NCBI GenBank assembly: GCA_036245525.1
Contig: BTPG01000007.1
Span: 162,064,063 to 162,128,062, forward strand
Length of the DNA stretch: 64,000 bases
From: Semisulcospira habei
Taxonomy: Eukaryota; Mollusca; Gastropoda; Semisulcospiridae
Direction of reading: 5' to 3'
This document shows positions 20,601 to 28,400 of the stretch, piece by piece (the first letter of the stretch is position 1; the number at the start of each line of letters is the position of its first letter). The notes under the pieces were generated by a model that saw only the letters and a list, made by a program, of their open reading frames with translations, did no database searches and was not told the DNA's origin. A program made the translations under genes and the position numbers.

Positions 20601-22342
20601 AAGTCTCCCAGGGCAGACCCAGGCGGGGGGGGGGGGGGGGGGGGGGGGGGGTACAATAGTGAGAGGATAAATTACCACCACCAATGTGCAAGGGGCATAG
20701 ATCTTTATGAGCCTGTGTAAACACAAGGGCTCATGACAATATATGCCCCTTGCTCCCCCATATGTACCTCAGGCAGATGCATAGACAGATTATGACAGTC
20801 AATCTACAATGGCCTCAGAAAAATAATGTAAGACCACTGGCAGTGAAGGGGTTAACTCATTCGAGACGTGCCACCTCTGGATAATAAGCCGCGTATCCCG
20901 AGGCTGCACGTCTCGAATGAGTTAAAATAACTTTAAATGTGCATGTTGCAGGGGCATCTATGGACGAATAAGACACCACTCGTCTGTGTAAAAACATCTA
21001 AATTAATAGGTAGGCCCATGCGCCGGGTAAGGCTGGGAAAAGAGGCTAGAGTCTAAAATCATCCCATTTCTCACACGATTTTCAGTCACAAAAAAACTCT
21101 TCAATGTTTCATGGAAGTTACATAAAATAAAAGTATATTTTCTTTCCGAAGTTGTTCTGTATCTTTGTTTTTGTGATGTGATAAAAAATAATGGGTTTAA
21201 AAAATACGAGATTGTACCTCACTTTCGCATGGAAATATGCGCTTGGCACCTCGCATATAATGCATTCCGCACGGTACGAGTCATTTTACTTGTTTTTTTG
21301 TTAACTTTGGTGTCACAACACAAAGCAACATGTGCCACTGCATGTAGCAATCATTTGACTTTTTTTATTATTTTTGCATGTGTAAAAAGTACACTATGTG
21401 CAAATATTTAACCAGTAGTCACAAGTAGACGATAGTTATTCGAGCACAAACTTGGTCTTTTATTTTAAATGAGATATTTACTCGGCCGAGCTAAAACTTT
21501 AAACCTTCATATCTCGCAAACCGTTAAGATACAACTATGAAATTTGCACCTGTTTAAATATTAACATTGTGCATAGGTACATACCATTTTATCCCAAACA
21601 TTTTTATTTCAATTTTTGGCTGGACCCACCTAATCTAAAGCATGAAAATGGCTACGTTTTACAGCTCTGTCTTGTACTGAACTATCCTAGTTGTAATGAA
21701 GCATTAATATCATTGCAAGGGGGCTGACACTTCACTACAGCTACAACCCACATTCACATGTGGATGGGAAGAGGTTCAGTTTTAATTTTACCGAAATGTA
21801 CTGTAACAGACCACAGAAATGTAAATATGCTGACACATAGATCTCCAAGTCCAACTGATCATCCACATTACTGACCCAAGACAAGTCCCAAAATGTCACA
21901 TCACCTAAATAAATTCTGTGCAAGGATTGTTCTAAAATAAAACTGTCATAATGTCAGTACCCTAAGTTAGCTAATTTTCTCCCAGGCGTCAGCCCCATAG
22001 CCCCAGGGTTTACAAATTTTCTTAAAATAGCAACCAATTTTATGGCAGGCATAGACACACCCATTTTGCCCATCTCGACATTTGATGACAATGGTAAGTC
22101 AGCCATAAACAAGGATTTGCTGGGTAGAAAGCAGAATGTCAATTTCAAAGCAACAGATCCTCAGCAGTCTAATCAAGGACAAAATCTCAGCATGTTCATA
22201 AACCGATGTCTGGTAACACACTTGCCGTTAGAAGATGGATGGATACTCACACAAATGCAAAGTACAGGCCGGTGCAGCCAAGTACTAACGTCCAAGCAAG
22301 GGTAACAGGAATTATTCGTGTTGAAAATTCACACCGACCCAT
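8561..22342 (-). CDS. ZDHHC5/8: DHHC palmitoyltransferase, ZDHHC5/ZDHHC8 type, six 5' exons (3' part not found)
   Basis: Membrane S-acyltransferase that transfers palmitate to cysteines of client proteins. Spliced exons, in order on the minus strand: 22342-22251, 18622-18501, 17204-17047, 12561-12389, 11486-11384 and 8652-8561. All have AG/GT boundaries and consistent phases (0, 2, 1, 0, 2, 0, leaving phase 2), giving 246 residues. Two hydrophobic segments lie at about residues 9-31 and 44-67. The cysteine-rich domain ([18 protein letters not shown], residues 99-116) leads to DHHCPW at 127-132. Two more hydrophobic segments follow at about 145-165 and 183-203. TTNEQ (TTxE motif) is at 212-216 and a PaCCT-like NPFHRGC at about 226-232. 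[24 protein letters not shown] and VTGKFKGG are hallmarks of the ZDHHC5/8 clade. The long cytosolic tail expected in that clade is missing from the window or too diverged to see. Start chosen at MGRCEFST because it is the only Met before the first membrane segment. Confidence 0.9.
8840..9035 (+). mobile_element. TTAA hairpin MITE, family B
   Basis: TTAACCCTTTTCATCCTGC, then hairpin arms GTGCCAGAATAGCTTGGTGC and its complement, then AATCTGTAGAGTACC and GATGTAATAGGC. This is the subfamily with CATCCTG at the left end, like 19662 and 18132. The right terminal TTAA is mutated. Confidence 0.75.
9036..9849. other. Unassigned DNA, DHHC gene downstream or last-intron region
   Basis: Repeated GTGCGTCT/GACGCATT motifs near 9088-9200, then higher-GC sequence with open frames at 9353-9790 that show no recognisable homology. 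I cannot name a feature here. Confidence 0.4.
9850..10470 (+). mobile_element. CR1/L2-like LINE 3' fragment
   Basis: Frame-shifted plus-strand translation shows [13 protein letters not shown], then [20 protein letters not shown] and CYKAI...PAHLADLL. A third stretch has WNSLP and [14 protein letters not shown]. The 3' end is GGATAAGCGCTATATAAGTA with an (ATT)n tail. The motifs match the RT C terminus of L2/CR1-like elements, and a better-preserved relative sits at 39517. A (TG)n/(CG)n microsatellite lies in it at about 10309-10345. Confidence 0.8.
10471..11270. other. Intron 5 sequence with CA/GA microsatellites
   Basis: Short (AC)n at 10565-10581 and (GA)n-rich stretches at 10590-10605 and 10724-10736. 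No other feature recognised. Confidence 0.5.
11271..11365. mobile_element. TTAA hairpin MITE, family C
   Basis: CTAACCCTTTGG...GGCGATGGCATTTTTGG, centre GATGATTCCTGCAGGAATCATC, then the complement ending CCAATGGGCTGAA. It lies in intron 5, about 20 bp before the exon-5 donor, so its right arm is close to the splice site. Confidence 0.75.
11384..11486 (-). CDS. ZDHHC5/8: DHHC gene, exon 5
   Basis: Acceptor ATAGTCAG and donor GTAAGACACC. It encodes residues 182-216: the fourth membrane segment ([17 protein letters not shown]) and [15 protein letters not shown]. Confidence 0.92.
11934..12121. mobile_element. TTAA hairpin MITE, family A
   Basis: A 188-bp element from TTAACCCTTTTAGCCCTGGG to TGGGGCTAAAAGGATTAA with inner arms GATTGATCATGATAATT and complement. 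The hairpin centre is partly deleted; GGCGCCAAGCTTATCTGGCA remains. Confidence 0.8.
12274..12334. repeat. Family D hairpin
   Basis: AGAGGCATAAATCCTCATGA then GCCCC...GGGGGC and TCATGAGGGTTTAAGTCTTT. Family D is an approximately 60-bp palindrome centred on CTCATGAGCCCC/GGGGCTCATGAG, with no TTAA ends. This one is 55 bp from the exon-4 donor. Confidence 0.7.
12389..12561 (-). CDS. ZDHHC5/8: DHHC gene, exon 4 (catalytic motif)
   Basis: Acceptor TTGGTCAG and donor GTATCC. It encodes residues 125-181: [20 protein letters not shown] containing the DHHC active site, then the third membrane segment ([18 protein letters not shown]) and a short loop. Catalytic Cys is residue 130. Confidence 0.95.
12640..12729. 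mobile_element. TTAA hairpin MITE, family C
   Basis: TTAATACTTTGGTTGTTGG to AGGCAAAGGGTTAA. The centre ATGTGATTCCTGCAGGAA is diverged on its right arm. Confidence 0.65.
13040..13268 (+). mobile_element. TTAA hairpin MITE, family B, well preserved
   Basis: A 229-bp element from TTAACCCATATCATTC to GATATGGGTTAA. It contains a nearly perfect 2 x 33-base hairpin (AGTTCAAGGGTAGTGCCAG, AATAGCTTGGCACC and complement). The terminal inverted repeat TTAACCCATATCAT is longer than in other copies. Confidence 0.88.
13269..14094. other. Intron 3 sequence without clear feature
   Basis: Contains a diffuse inverted arrangement around 13440-14040 (TGAAAGTAAACGCTTCATTT versus GCGTTTACTTTCGAAGC, and GTGCATACGG-like ends near 13375/14060). 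This may be the ends of an older DNA transposon of roughly 680 bp. No coding signal. Confidence 0.4.
14095..14176. mobile_element. TTAA hairpin MITE, family C
   Basis: TTAACCCTCTGTGTTGGTAG, GGTTTTAGTCACGATG, then the complement ending ACACGCAAAGGGTTG. The centre is shortened. Confidence 0.75.
14275..14489. mobile_element. TTAA hairpin MITE, family A, full length
   Basis: A 215-bp element from TTAACCCTTTTAGCCCCGGG to TTGGGGCTAAAAGGGTTAA. Arms contain CAGCAGGAGATGGATTGATC and TTCAAGGGTAGTGCCAGATG, with AGCTTGGTGCC against GGCGCCAAGCT at the tip. This copy serves well as the type member. Confidence 0.92.
14505..14603. mobile_element. TTAA hairpin MITE, family C
   Basis: TTAACCCTTTGTGAGTCAGT to ACACAAAGGATTAA. 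The central ATGATTCCT is duplicated (ATGATTCCTAAAACCCTGATGATTCCT). Confidence 0.8.
14604..15379. other. Intron 3 sequence with G-rich tract
   Basis: A guanine-rich stretch at about 15030-15095 (repeated GGTGGGGG type) could form G-quadruplexes. A family-D half-hairpin lies at 14745-14782. Nothing else identified. Confidence 0.45.
15380..15589. mobile_element. TTAA hairpin MITE, family A, full length
   Basis: TTAACCCATTTAGCCCCGAG to TTGGGGCTAAAATGGTTAA with inner hairpin TTCAAGGGTAGTGCAAGATG, AGCTTGGTGCC and its complement. Confidence 0.9.
15702..15798. mobile_element. TTAA hairpin MITE, family C, inside a tandem duplication
   Basis: TTAATCCTTTGGGTGCCGG to CACCTAACGGGTTAA. The surrounding segment of about 178 bp (15659-15833) is repeated at 15834-16008 with the same hairpin. 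Confidence 0.8.
15880..15971. mobile_element. TTAA hairpin MITE, family C, second tandem copy
   Basis: Same element as 15702 with identical TTAATCCTTTGGGTGCCGG start, shorter centre (GATTCCTACAAGAATCATC) and the same CACCTAACGGGTTAA end. It was duplicated together with its flanks and is not an independent insertion. Confidence 0.8.
16182..16273. mobile_element. TTAA hairpin MITE, family C, near-perfect 92-bp palindrome
   Basis: TTAACCCTTTGGGTGTCAGT, AGAGGTTTTAGTTGCAATGA and TTCCTA lead into the complementary arm ending CTGACACCCAAAGGGTTAA. It has only a few mismatches over two 45-base arms and serves as the family-C type member. Confidence 0.95.
16341..16560. mobile_element. Hairpin MITE, A/B-like variant
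   Basis: Starts TTAACTCATTTGAGTTGTAA and ends ATTTTGACAATTTAA. It carries AGCAAGATATGGATTGACC and the hairpin arm CAAGGGTGGTGCCACAACAG. The same variant occurs at 28822-29016. Confidence 0.7.
16557..16745. mobile_element. TTAA hairpin MITE, family A
   Basis: TTAACCCCAGCGCCCTACAG, CAGGAGGTGGATCAGCC, hairpin TTCAAGGGTAATGCCAGAC with complement, and right flank GTGAGGTTAAATGGG. It shares its left TTAA with the preceding element, so two insertions abut. Confidence 0.75.
16934..17022. mobile_element. TTAA hairpin MITE, family C
   Basis: TTATCCCTTTGTGCGTCAGA, GTGGTTTTAGTCATGATGAT, then the complement ending CTGACACAAATGGTTAA. It ends 24 bp from the exon-3 donor of the DHHC gene. Confidence 0.8.
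17047..17204 (-). CDS. ZDHHC5/8: DHHC gene, exon 3 (cysteine-rich domain)
   Basis: Acceptor TTTTTGCAG and donor GTGAGT. It encodes residues 73-124: an acidic [10 protein letters not shown] linker, [16 protein letters not shown] and the zinc-binding run [18 protein letters not shown]. Cys102, Cys105, Cys113, His115, Cys116, Cys119 and Cys122 are all present. Confidence 0.95.
17205..17483. other. DHHC intron 2, unassigned part
   Basis: No recognisable repeat or exon. Confidence 0.4.
17484..17651. mobile_element. TTAA hairpin MITE, family A, shortened
   Basis: TTAACCTTTTCAGCCCCAAG, GTAGGAGATGGATTCATCG, TTCAAGGGTAGTGCCAGATC and the complement, ending GGGGCTAAAACAGTAA. The hairpin tip is partly deleted. 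Confidence 0.78.
17744..17822. repeat. 41-bp tandem duplication
   Basis: CCATGCTGGGACAACCTAAC followed by CTTGCCCAC occurs twice head to tail with few differences. Confidence 0.75.
18132..18466 (+). mobile_element. Family-B MITE carrying a captured host exon
   Basis: The left end TAACCGTTTGCATCCTGATA (18132-18151) is repeated as GTTTGCATTC...AATCCTGATACAC at 18284-18310. The family-B body (TTCAAGGGCGGTGCCAGAAC, AGCTTGGCGCC, right flank AATCTGTAAGTAACC and ATGTAATGGGTTA) follows. Between the two copies of the left end lies a segment homologous to exon 7 of the TLD gene with its flanking intron. The arrangement suggests that host DNA was captured in the element. It lies in DHHC intron 2, antisense to that gene. 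Confidence 0.65.
18187..18262 (+). pseudogene. Degenerate copy of TLD-gene exon 7
   Basis: AACTGGATATCACGAGTTCA, GGGTTGGAACATC and TAGTGACAAGGATGGGCTGT match exon 7 at 33754-33824. The acceptor (TTTGTTTGTTTCAG) and donor-side GT are conserved, and homology extends upstream into the intron (GAGTGACACATTTTGTTT). The copy is 76 bases against 71; the 5-base gain near 18220 breaks the frame, and the next codons do not restore the TLD reading. Confidence 0.88.
18501..18622 (-). CDS. ZDHHC5/8: DHHC gene, exon 2
   Basis: Acceptor TTGTTGCAG and donor GTAAAC. It encodes residues 31-72: [18 protein letters not shown] and the second membrane segment ending [14 protein letters not shown], the conserved DPG/YP motif of the DHHC family. 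Confidence 0.93.
18640..18980. repeat. Retroposon-tail-like sequence
   Basis: AATAATAATGGACATTTATATAGC and CTCTAGGCGCTTTACAATA at 18640-18712 resemble retroposon 3' tails seen elsewhere here (GCGCTTT plus ATT repeats). The remainder has no recognised feature. Confidence 0.4.
18988..19193. mobile_element. TTAA hairpin MITE, family A
   Basis: TTAACTCATTTAACACCAAG to CAGGGCTAAATGGGTTAA. Inner hairpin TTCAAGGGTAGTGCCAGATT, AGCTTGATGC and a complement interrupted by a short duplication (GACACTACCGGACACTATTG). Confidence 0.85.
19274..19465 (+). mobile_element. TTAA hairpin MITE, family B
   Basis: TTAACCCGTAACATCCTGAG, AGTTCAAGGGCGGTGCAAGA and the complement, then GTGTATCAGGATGAAAAT. The outer flanks appear in the inverted order of the other family-B copies. 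Confidence 0.7.
19485..19572. mobile_element. Family C hairpin, diverged
   Basis: GGAGGTAATTCCTGCAGGAATCACCTC centre with GCTGACAGGCAAATGGGCTAA at the right end. The left arm is weak. Confidence 0.6.
19662..19855 (+). mobile_element. TTAA hairpin MITE, family B
   Basis: TTAACCCTTTTCATTCTGAT, CTCAAGGGTGGTGCCAGAAT, AGCTTGGCGCC, shortened complement, AATCTGTAATGTAACC and GGATGTAATGGGTTAA. A 194-bp element of the same subfamily as 18132. Confidence 0.87.
20267..20651 (-). mobile_element. SINE-like retroposon, copy 2, with 27-G tract
   Basis: On the minus strand it ends ...CGGGAAGTTAAGCAATGTAC; on the plus strand it begins GTACATTGCTTAACTTCCCG. Same family as 5798-6185. The 5' end has become an uninterrupted run of 27 G at 20625-20651. 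Confidence 0.82.
20690..20753. repeat. Family D hairpin
   Basis: AAGGGGCATAGATCTTTATG, AGCC...GGGCT, CATGACAATATATGCCCCTT. Palindrome of about 64 bp. Confidence 0.75.
20852..20925. mobile_element. TTAA hairpin, family E
   Basis: TTAACTCATTCGAGACGTGC, a 34-base loop-bearing centre with GGATA/TATCC, then GCACGTCTCGAATGAGTTAA. The two 20-base ends are perfect inverted repeats, and TTAA bounds both ends. Related copies at 30442 and 56234. Confidence 0.88.
20926..22250. other. DHHC intron 1, 3' of the first exon
   Basis: AT-rich intronic DNA. No exon or repeat family identified. Confidence 0.5.
22251..22342 (-). CDS. ZDHHC5/8: DHHC gene, exon 1 (start codon)
   Basis: ATG at 22342-22340; donor GTGAGTAT follows 22251. 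It encodes [19 protein letters not shown] and the first membrane segment to LYFAFV. The frame is open upstream to 22480 but without family similarity, so this Met is preferred. Confidence 0.85.
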
Positions 22343-22740
22343 GATTAATTCAGCTAAATAAACACATGGAAATACGACTCCTTTCCATGGAAACCCTGCT
22401 AAGATGGCATAATTCGTCTTCCCCCGATACCGCACAGCAACTTGCTTGGAATAGGTGATTCCGCTAATGAATATATTCACAGAATTCCTGACATTTTACG
22501 TTGGAAAACTTGCACAAGGCAAGTTGCGTGAAGTTGATTATAAATAAAGGGATATGACTTTCTCATAATTCTTTCATCATTGTCAAAGAAATTGACTTAA
22601 GAAATTTACAACCGTGTGCGGATGAATACAAGAATCATGTCATCGTGCGCACGCACCCCAACACACTTCCTCATGCACTCGGTAGCCTACGCTGAAAAAA
22701 AGTCTGTGTGGTTGTTTTGTTATCAGCTGAACTTTCAATC
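22343..22740. promoter_or_regulatory. Divergent promoter region between DHHC and TLD genes
   Basis: The 398 bp between the two opposed start codons must contain both 5' leaders unless either gene has an upstream non-coding exon. I see no TATA box at an obvious position. There are a GC-rich alternating stretch CGTGCGCACGCAC near 22644 (NRF1-like) and ETS-core-like CTTCC. Core-promoter assignment is inference from gene layout. Confidence 0.6.
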
Positions 22741-22860
22741 ATGGGAAATATCCACATCCACAAACATTCGTCCAAACACAAGGAAGCGGCACCCGATTTG
22801 TTTCCGGACGAGATAACTACCCCTACCAATCCTTCAGCTTCAATTTTGAAACTCTTCGAA
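22741..22860 (+). CDS. MEAK7: TLD gene, exon 1
   Basis: Encodes 40 residues from [20 protein letters not shown] to ASILKLFE, then donor GTGAGC. Its phase 0 end joins exon 2 ([10 protein letters not shown]) without disturbing the frame. The stretch resembles the MEAK7 N terminus (MGN, basic region, then a short helix), but this exon rests mostly on motif and phase. Confidence 0.75.
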
Positions 22861-25430
22861 GTGAGCATTTTGTGTTGTGTTTGATTTAGTCCGCGACGCG
22901 TACACGCGGCTGGTACGACTACGAAAACAATGACCGTGCAGTATTCTGTAATAATATTATGTACATGCAGTAAAAGCATTATACAGCAGCAACTTTGTAA
23001 CGCTTTTGTGAAAATAATTAATTGTTCGAGAAATACTCAGCAGAAAATATGAAATCCATTGTGTTCTTTGTAGTCGGAAAGTGGTCACAGTCACACATCA
23101 GTGATTGTCCAACCTACTTTTGCTTTGCTAAACGCGTTTTCTACACTACACTACAACGTTATTACAGAAGCACATGTGTTTGATCGTGTTTCTGCTGCGC
23201 ATGTCCATTATCGTACGAGAAGGTTACAAACATAGTTTTAAAATACGTAGTTTCTGGGTCATTAAGAAGAGTGGCAGAACTTTATTTCAACTTGACCCAA
23301 CATGCACTCATGTGTAAAGTCACTCACTTCGTCAGTGATCAAGCTACAGTCACACCTATCTAGGCTCCTATGCAGGCCATTGACCTGCCGTGACAACCTG
23401 TTCCTGCTGTTTTTGTGGTCAAATTAATGACTTGTAAATTTATGTAACTTACGTTACATTAATGTAACACAATCTGTTCACACCCCTCCCCCCTCCGAAA
23501 AAAATAAAAGAACTTAAGAAGATATTAAGAACACACCCATGTTGCTTTTAGAGAGCAAAGAAAGAGCTTAAAAATTTCACATGATCAGGACTTGGTCAAC
23601 AAAGAGATGTGGTCACTTTCTTAGGTACTGGTTTATCAATCTTGCATATATAGGGCTCAGGAAGCTGATGTCAAATTACGCTAGTTGTGGCGGCTATTTT
23701 GAGAGGATACCTGACTCGTGCGCTCAGAGGAAAATCAATGTCAGGAATGTCCTGACGTGCTATAGGCAATAACAGCAAGTCTTGCCATCACCGTAGGAAA
23801 CCGCTAACCAGAATATGTTTTTGTTTGTTTCCAAAGAGGAAGAAACGTGAAGAAAAACGTGTTGAAACACTACTTTGCTATCGGTATTATCTAAAGTCTA
23901 TCATATCCTCTCAAGATGGCAACTGCCGCGCCGATGCTCCTAGGCAACTTCCCGACCCCTATAATAATTTATAGCAGTCTGTTCTGTACTGTAGCAGGCT
24001 TTCTTTGCTTAAATTCACCAATACAGTGGGTTATCACTTTTATCACAGGGCTGTTCTACTCTGCCCTTCTGTTCACTATCCATGTTAGTTGTTACTTGTT
24101 AGTACTATAATAGTAGGCACACATATCAAAGGTTTTCAATGCCTTTTTAGCATACCAGAAGGAACTTTCATGCTTTCAAAGGAGAAGAAGAGTAGACAAA
24201 TATTTAGTTTTGCAACATTCAAACTTCTTGTTAAGTTATCCATTATGTCCAGCATTATTGTAAGACATACTATTAGTTATAAAGGAAATATATATTGCAT
24301 CTGTTAACCGCTCTGAATAGGTCACTGTAAATAAATATTGGGCTACATCTTTTGATGTTGTTGCTCCATTTATCAGGTTAGTTTACAATAAAATGGGAGA
24401 CATTCTGCACACCTGTCTGACAAATGTAAGACATCATGTGATTAACTACAGAAGATAGTTTCATGGTACTTGGCGGTGCCAGATTAGGTGGTTGCCTGCT
24501 GGTTCAAGGATAGTTCCGTAGTACTAGTACTCAGGTAGTACCAGATTAACTTGATGCCATCTCAGGTAGAAAACGAATGTGGCACTACCTTTGAAATGTA
24601 ATGCATTTTTCTACTGGTATGTTTTAATGATGGTTGATCTCCCCATCATTTCTGTGTAATACTTTATGAGAGGAAATCCTTGAACTCATCCCAAAGCAGG
24701 AATCATCATCATGACAGAAAGGGTTCCTGCCACAGTGCCAGCCAAGGGGTTAATCCTATGGGTGTTTGTAGCAGTTTCTGTTACAATGATTCCTAATCCT
24801 ATAGGAATCATCACAACTAAAGGCAGCCACTACCACTGCCCAAAGGGTTAACACAAAGTACAACAGTGAAACTAAGGGTGACCCATACCTCATTACCTGT
24901 TGTCAGTTGCTTGAGTGACTTTAATCCTGTGCCAGCCACTAAGCAAGGTGCTCGGCTCGAGCGGAGTGCCTTGCTTGAGCAGGGCACTCCGCTAGAGCCG
25001 AGCACCTTGCTTAGTAGCTGGCATTGGACTAAGCTCACTCATGCAAGTTGCAACTGCCCGCTGGTGATTTACACAAAAGTATAAAAGTTTAGCTCACATA
25101 CAGTTCAGGCTATACAGATCAACCATGGTAGGTCAAGGATGGTGCCTTTAAAGTATAAGCATCGAATGCTGTTCTGTCATCACCGGTGGGCTTTGAATAC
25201 TAAAATCTGCTGATACAACAGGTTCTCAGTGGTGTTTTGTCTCCTCTAAGACTTTTCTCTCCGCTTTTCAGTCTATATGATTGTGAGTAGGTACACATAA
25301 GTTTCTGCTGCACATCAAGGGAACTCTCCTAGATGTGCAAGTGAGGAGAACAGCAGAAAAATCTTTGGTGTACATATTTTCACGGGTGCTTATGATCTAT
25401 GTCTCGCAGTTGAATCGAGCTCATTTTTTT

Positions 25431-25461
<31 letters not shown>

Positions 25462-28400
25462 GGGGGGGGCAATGAAGGGGTGCATGCTTTATTGCCAGGA
25501 GAAGTTCACTTGTAGTGAGTTGTAACGCACGCAGACTCTCCCCAGGCCACTGACTCAGTCGGGCGCATTTACGCGGCACAACTCAAACACTATTTCTCTT
25601 TCTTTTATGCCTGTAATGCACGCAGACTTGCCCCAGTTGCACGTACAGTCTCTCACACAATGGACGCATACACTGACTCAGACAGGCACATTCACGCGGT
25701 AAAACTCAACGCACTAGCTCTCTTTCTACCGTGGATCTTTATGTAAATAAAACTACGAAAACACTATCAAAATTATGTACACGCCCCTTCTCACTATAAG
25801 CACATCAACACCGCATACACACACACACACACACACAATGTAAATGCCAGACTGGGTAATTGTCTCTCACAATCCAACCTGTTCGCTGGTGTTCCCTCTT
25901 GGTATCGTTCTGTCCTTTCACGTCTAGGCATGTAAGTCTCATTGCACGCTTCAGAGTCGTCCCGTTTCTTGTACTGTGGACGTCCTCTTAACTCGCTCCG
26001 TAGCGCAGTCCTTGCTGACCCAGGTGTCTCTGCACCGGTCGCTCACTCCCTGAGTGGTGAATGACCTCGAAGGTCTCTCGGCGGTAGCCTCTGTTGACTG
26101 ACATCTCGGCGTCACGTCGCTCCGCTCCACGCAAGAACTCTGTACAATAAAGTCCTAATCAGAACACTTGCTAAACACACATATTGGATAATATATTATG
26201 AGATACATTACATAACCTGGCTGATACAAAAAACTCTCACACTTTCATTCACACACACGTGCTTCATAACCTAAACTACTTTCATAACACCCCATAACTG
26301 TTTCTACATTGAAACAGGCTATAACCTAACAGTAACACTCTTGCCATACATTATCCCATACACTGGAAAAGACTATACTTAAACACGTACTACCTTCATA
26401 ACGACATAGGCATACACACCTCACATTCCTTAGTTATCCATCTCGGTAAATAACCACATAGGAAAAACACCGGTTACCTCAACGAATTCCAAACCAACAT
26501 AACTGAACCAAACCAGTCAACGCTACACAAACGAAATAACTCTTACTAATGCATACTATCTTTAACTCAGTAGCTACCCCCACCCAGGCCTGCCCTGGGG
26601 GACTTGGGTGGGGTTAGGTACTTTTTAGTTCTCAGGGTCACCCTGGTCAGCCCCACAGGGTGAGTTTTTCTCTCTATTCTGGGGCATGTGTTTCTGTCTA
26701 CCCGAGGTCCATTCACCTGTATTTGCCTTTTTAAAACTCTCCCTACTGTCTGCACTGCCTGTAGCTCTTGATATTGGATGTGTGTTGCTAAATGGTCTTA
26801 GCTTTGTTTAGGCCTCATGTGTTAGGTTTATTTAATGTATTTGACCGGCTGGTGACATACATTCAATGTTCTGTTTAGTTTTTTTTTTCACAAGCAGTGC
26901 AGGCACGTCCTGAGAAAGCCTTGTTGCTGTCGGGACGTTAAGCAATGTACAATCAAATTTAACTCAGTAGCTGTTAATAATACATATAAAACATACCTGA
27001 ATTCTAGGTTTCAGAGTCTTGAAATATGGGCTAAGGTATCTCACACACGTCTGCCCACACTGACAGTTAAGCCCCATACTAACTTTCCTTCAGCTCTGTT
27101 AGCCTGAACTCTCACTAAAACCCCCGTGCAAAACGTTTCCCTATGATTTCACGTGGGCCTCATGCCCCCACGGACTATCTGTCACAAGGCAAACCGCTGA
27201 CAAAACCATACCATACAAAACCCTCTGTGTGAACCCTATGCGTGCCCTTTTACTTGGAACAAACTAATAAAGTAATCTTAAAAGATTCTTTACAAGCACA
27301 TCAACACCACATACACAACGTAAAAGCCAGGCTAGGTAATTGTCCTCACGATCCAACCAGTTTCACTGGTGTTATCGTTTTGTAACGTTCTGTCCTTTCA
27401 CATCTAGGCATGTAGTTTCTCACGCCGCACGCTTCTGAGTAGTCCCCCGTTTCTCGTACCGTGAGCGTCCTCCTGATTCGTTCCCGTAGTGCAGTCTCTG
27501 ATGACCCGGGTGTCTAGGCACCGGTTCGCTCACTCCTCGAGTGGTGAAATGACCTCACTATAGGTCCCTCTGGCGGCAGCCTCCGTTGACTGACATCTTG
27601 GCGTCACGTTGCTCCGCTCCACACAAGAACTCCGTACACAAAGTCCTAACATCATAACACTTGCAACACACACACAACTTGAATAATATGAGTACCTTAC
27701 GTAACCTGGCTGATACAAATAACTCTAACAAGTTCATTCACCCACACATGCTTCATAACATGAACTACTTTCGTTTCACACCATAACTCTGTCACTACAT
27801 TGAAACAGACTATAACCTGACACTCTCACCATACATTATTCCATACATTGAAAAAGACTACTTAACCACGTACTACCTTCATAAACGACTTAGGCATACA
27901 CACCTCACATTCCTTAGTTATCCATCTCGGTAAATAACTACATAGGAAAATCACCGGTTATCTCAACCAATTCTAAATCGACATAACTGAACCATATCAA
28001 CGCTACACAACCAGACTAAATCTTACTAACGCATACTACCTTTAATTTAGTAGCTGTCGATAATACGTATAAAAACATACCTGAAATCTAGGTCTCAGAG
28101 TCTTGAAATATGGCTAGCATATCCAACATACATCCATCCTCACTGACAGCATAGCCCGTACTAACTACCCTACAGATCTGTTCGCCTGAACTCTCGCTAA
28201 ACGCTTTCCCCATGATTGCACTTGGCCTCGTGCATACACGAGATATTTGTCACAAGACAAACTGCTGACAAGACCATACCATACAAAAACCCTGTGTGAA
28301 CTCTATGCATGGGCACAGAGCTTCATCACATGAGTTTTAACCCTTATCATTCGGAATACACCAGTGTGTGAAATAAGTTTGACAAAAATAGTTCAAGGGG

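Noticed and set aside
23916..24110. 64-codon hydrophobic open frame with a good start context ([12 protein letters not shown]...)
   Set aside because: Lies in intron 1 of the TLD gene, matches no family I know, has no evident splice partner, and AT-rich DNA gives hydrophobic frames by chance.
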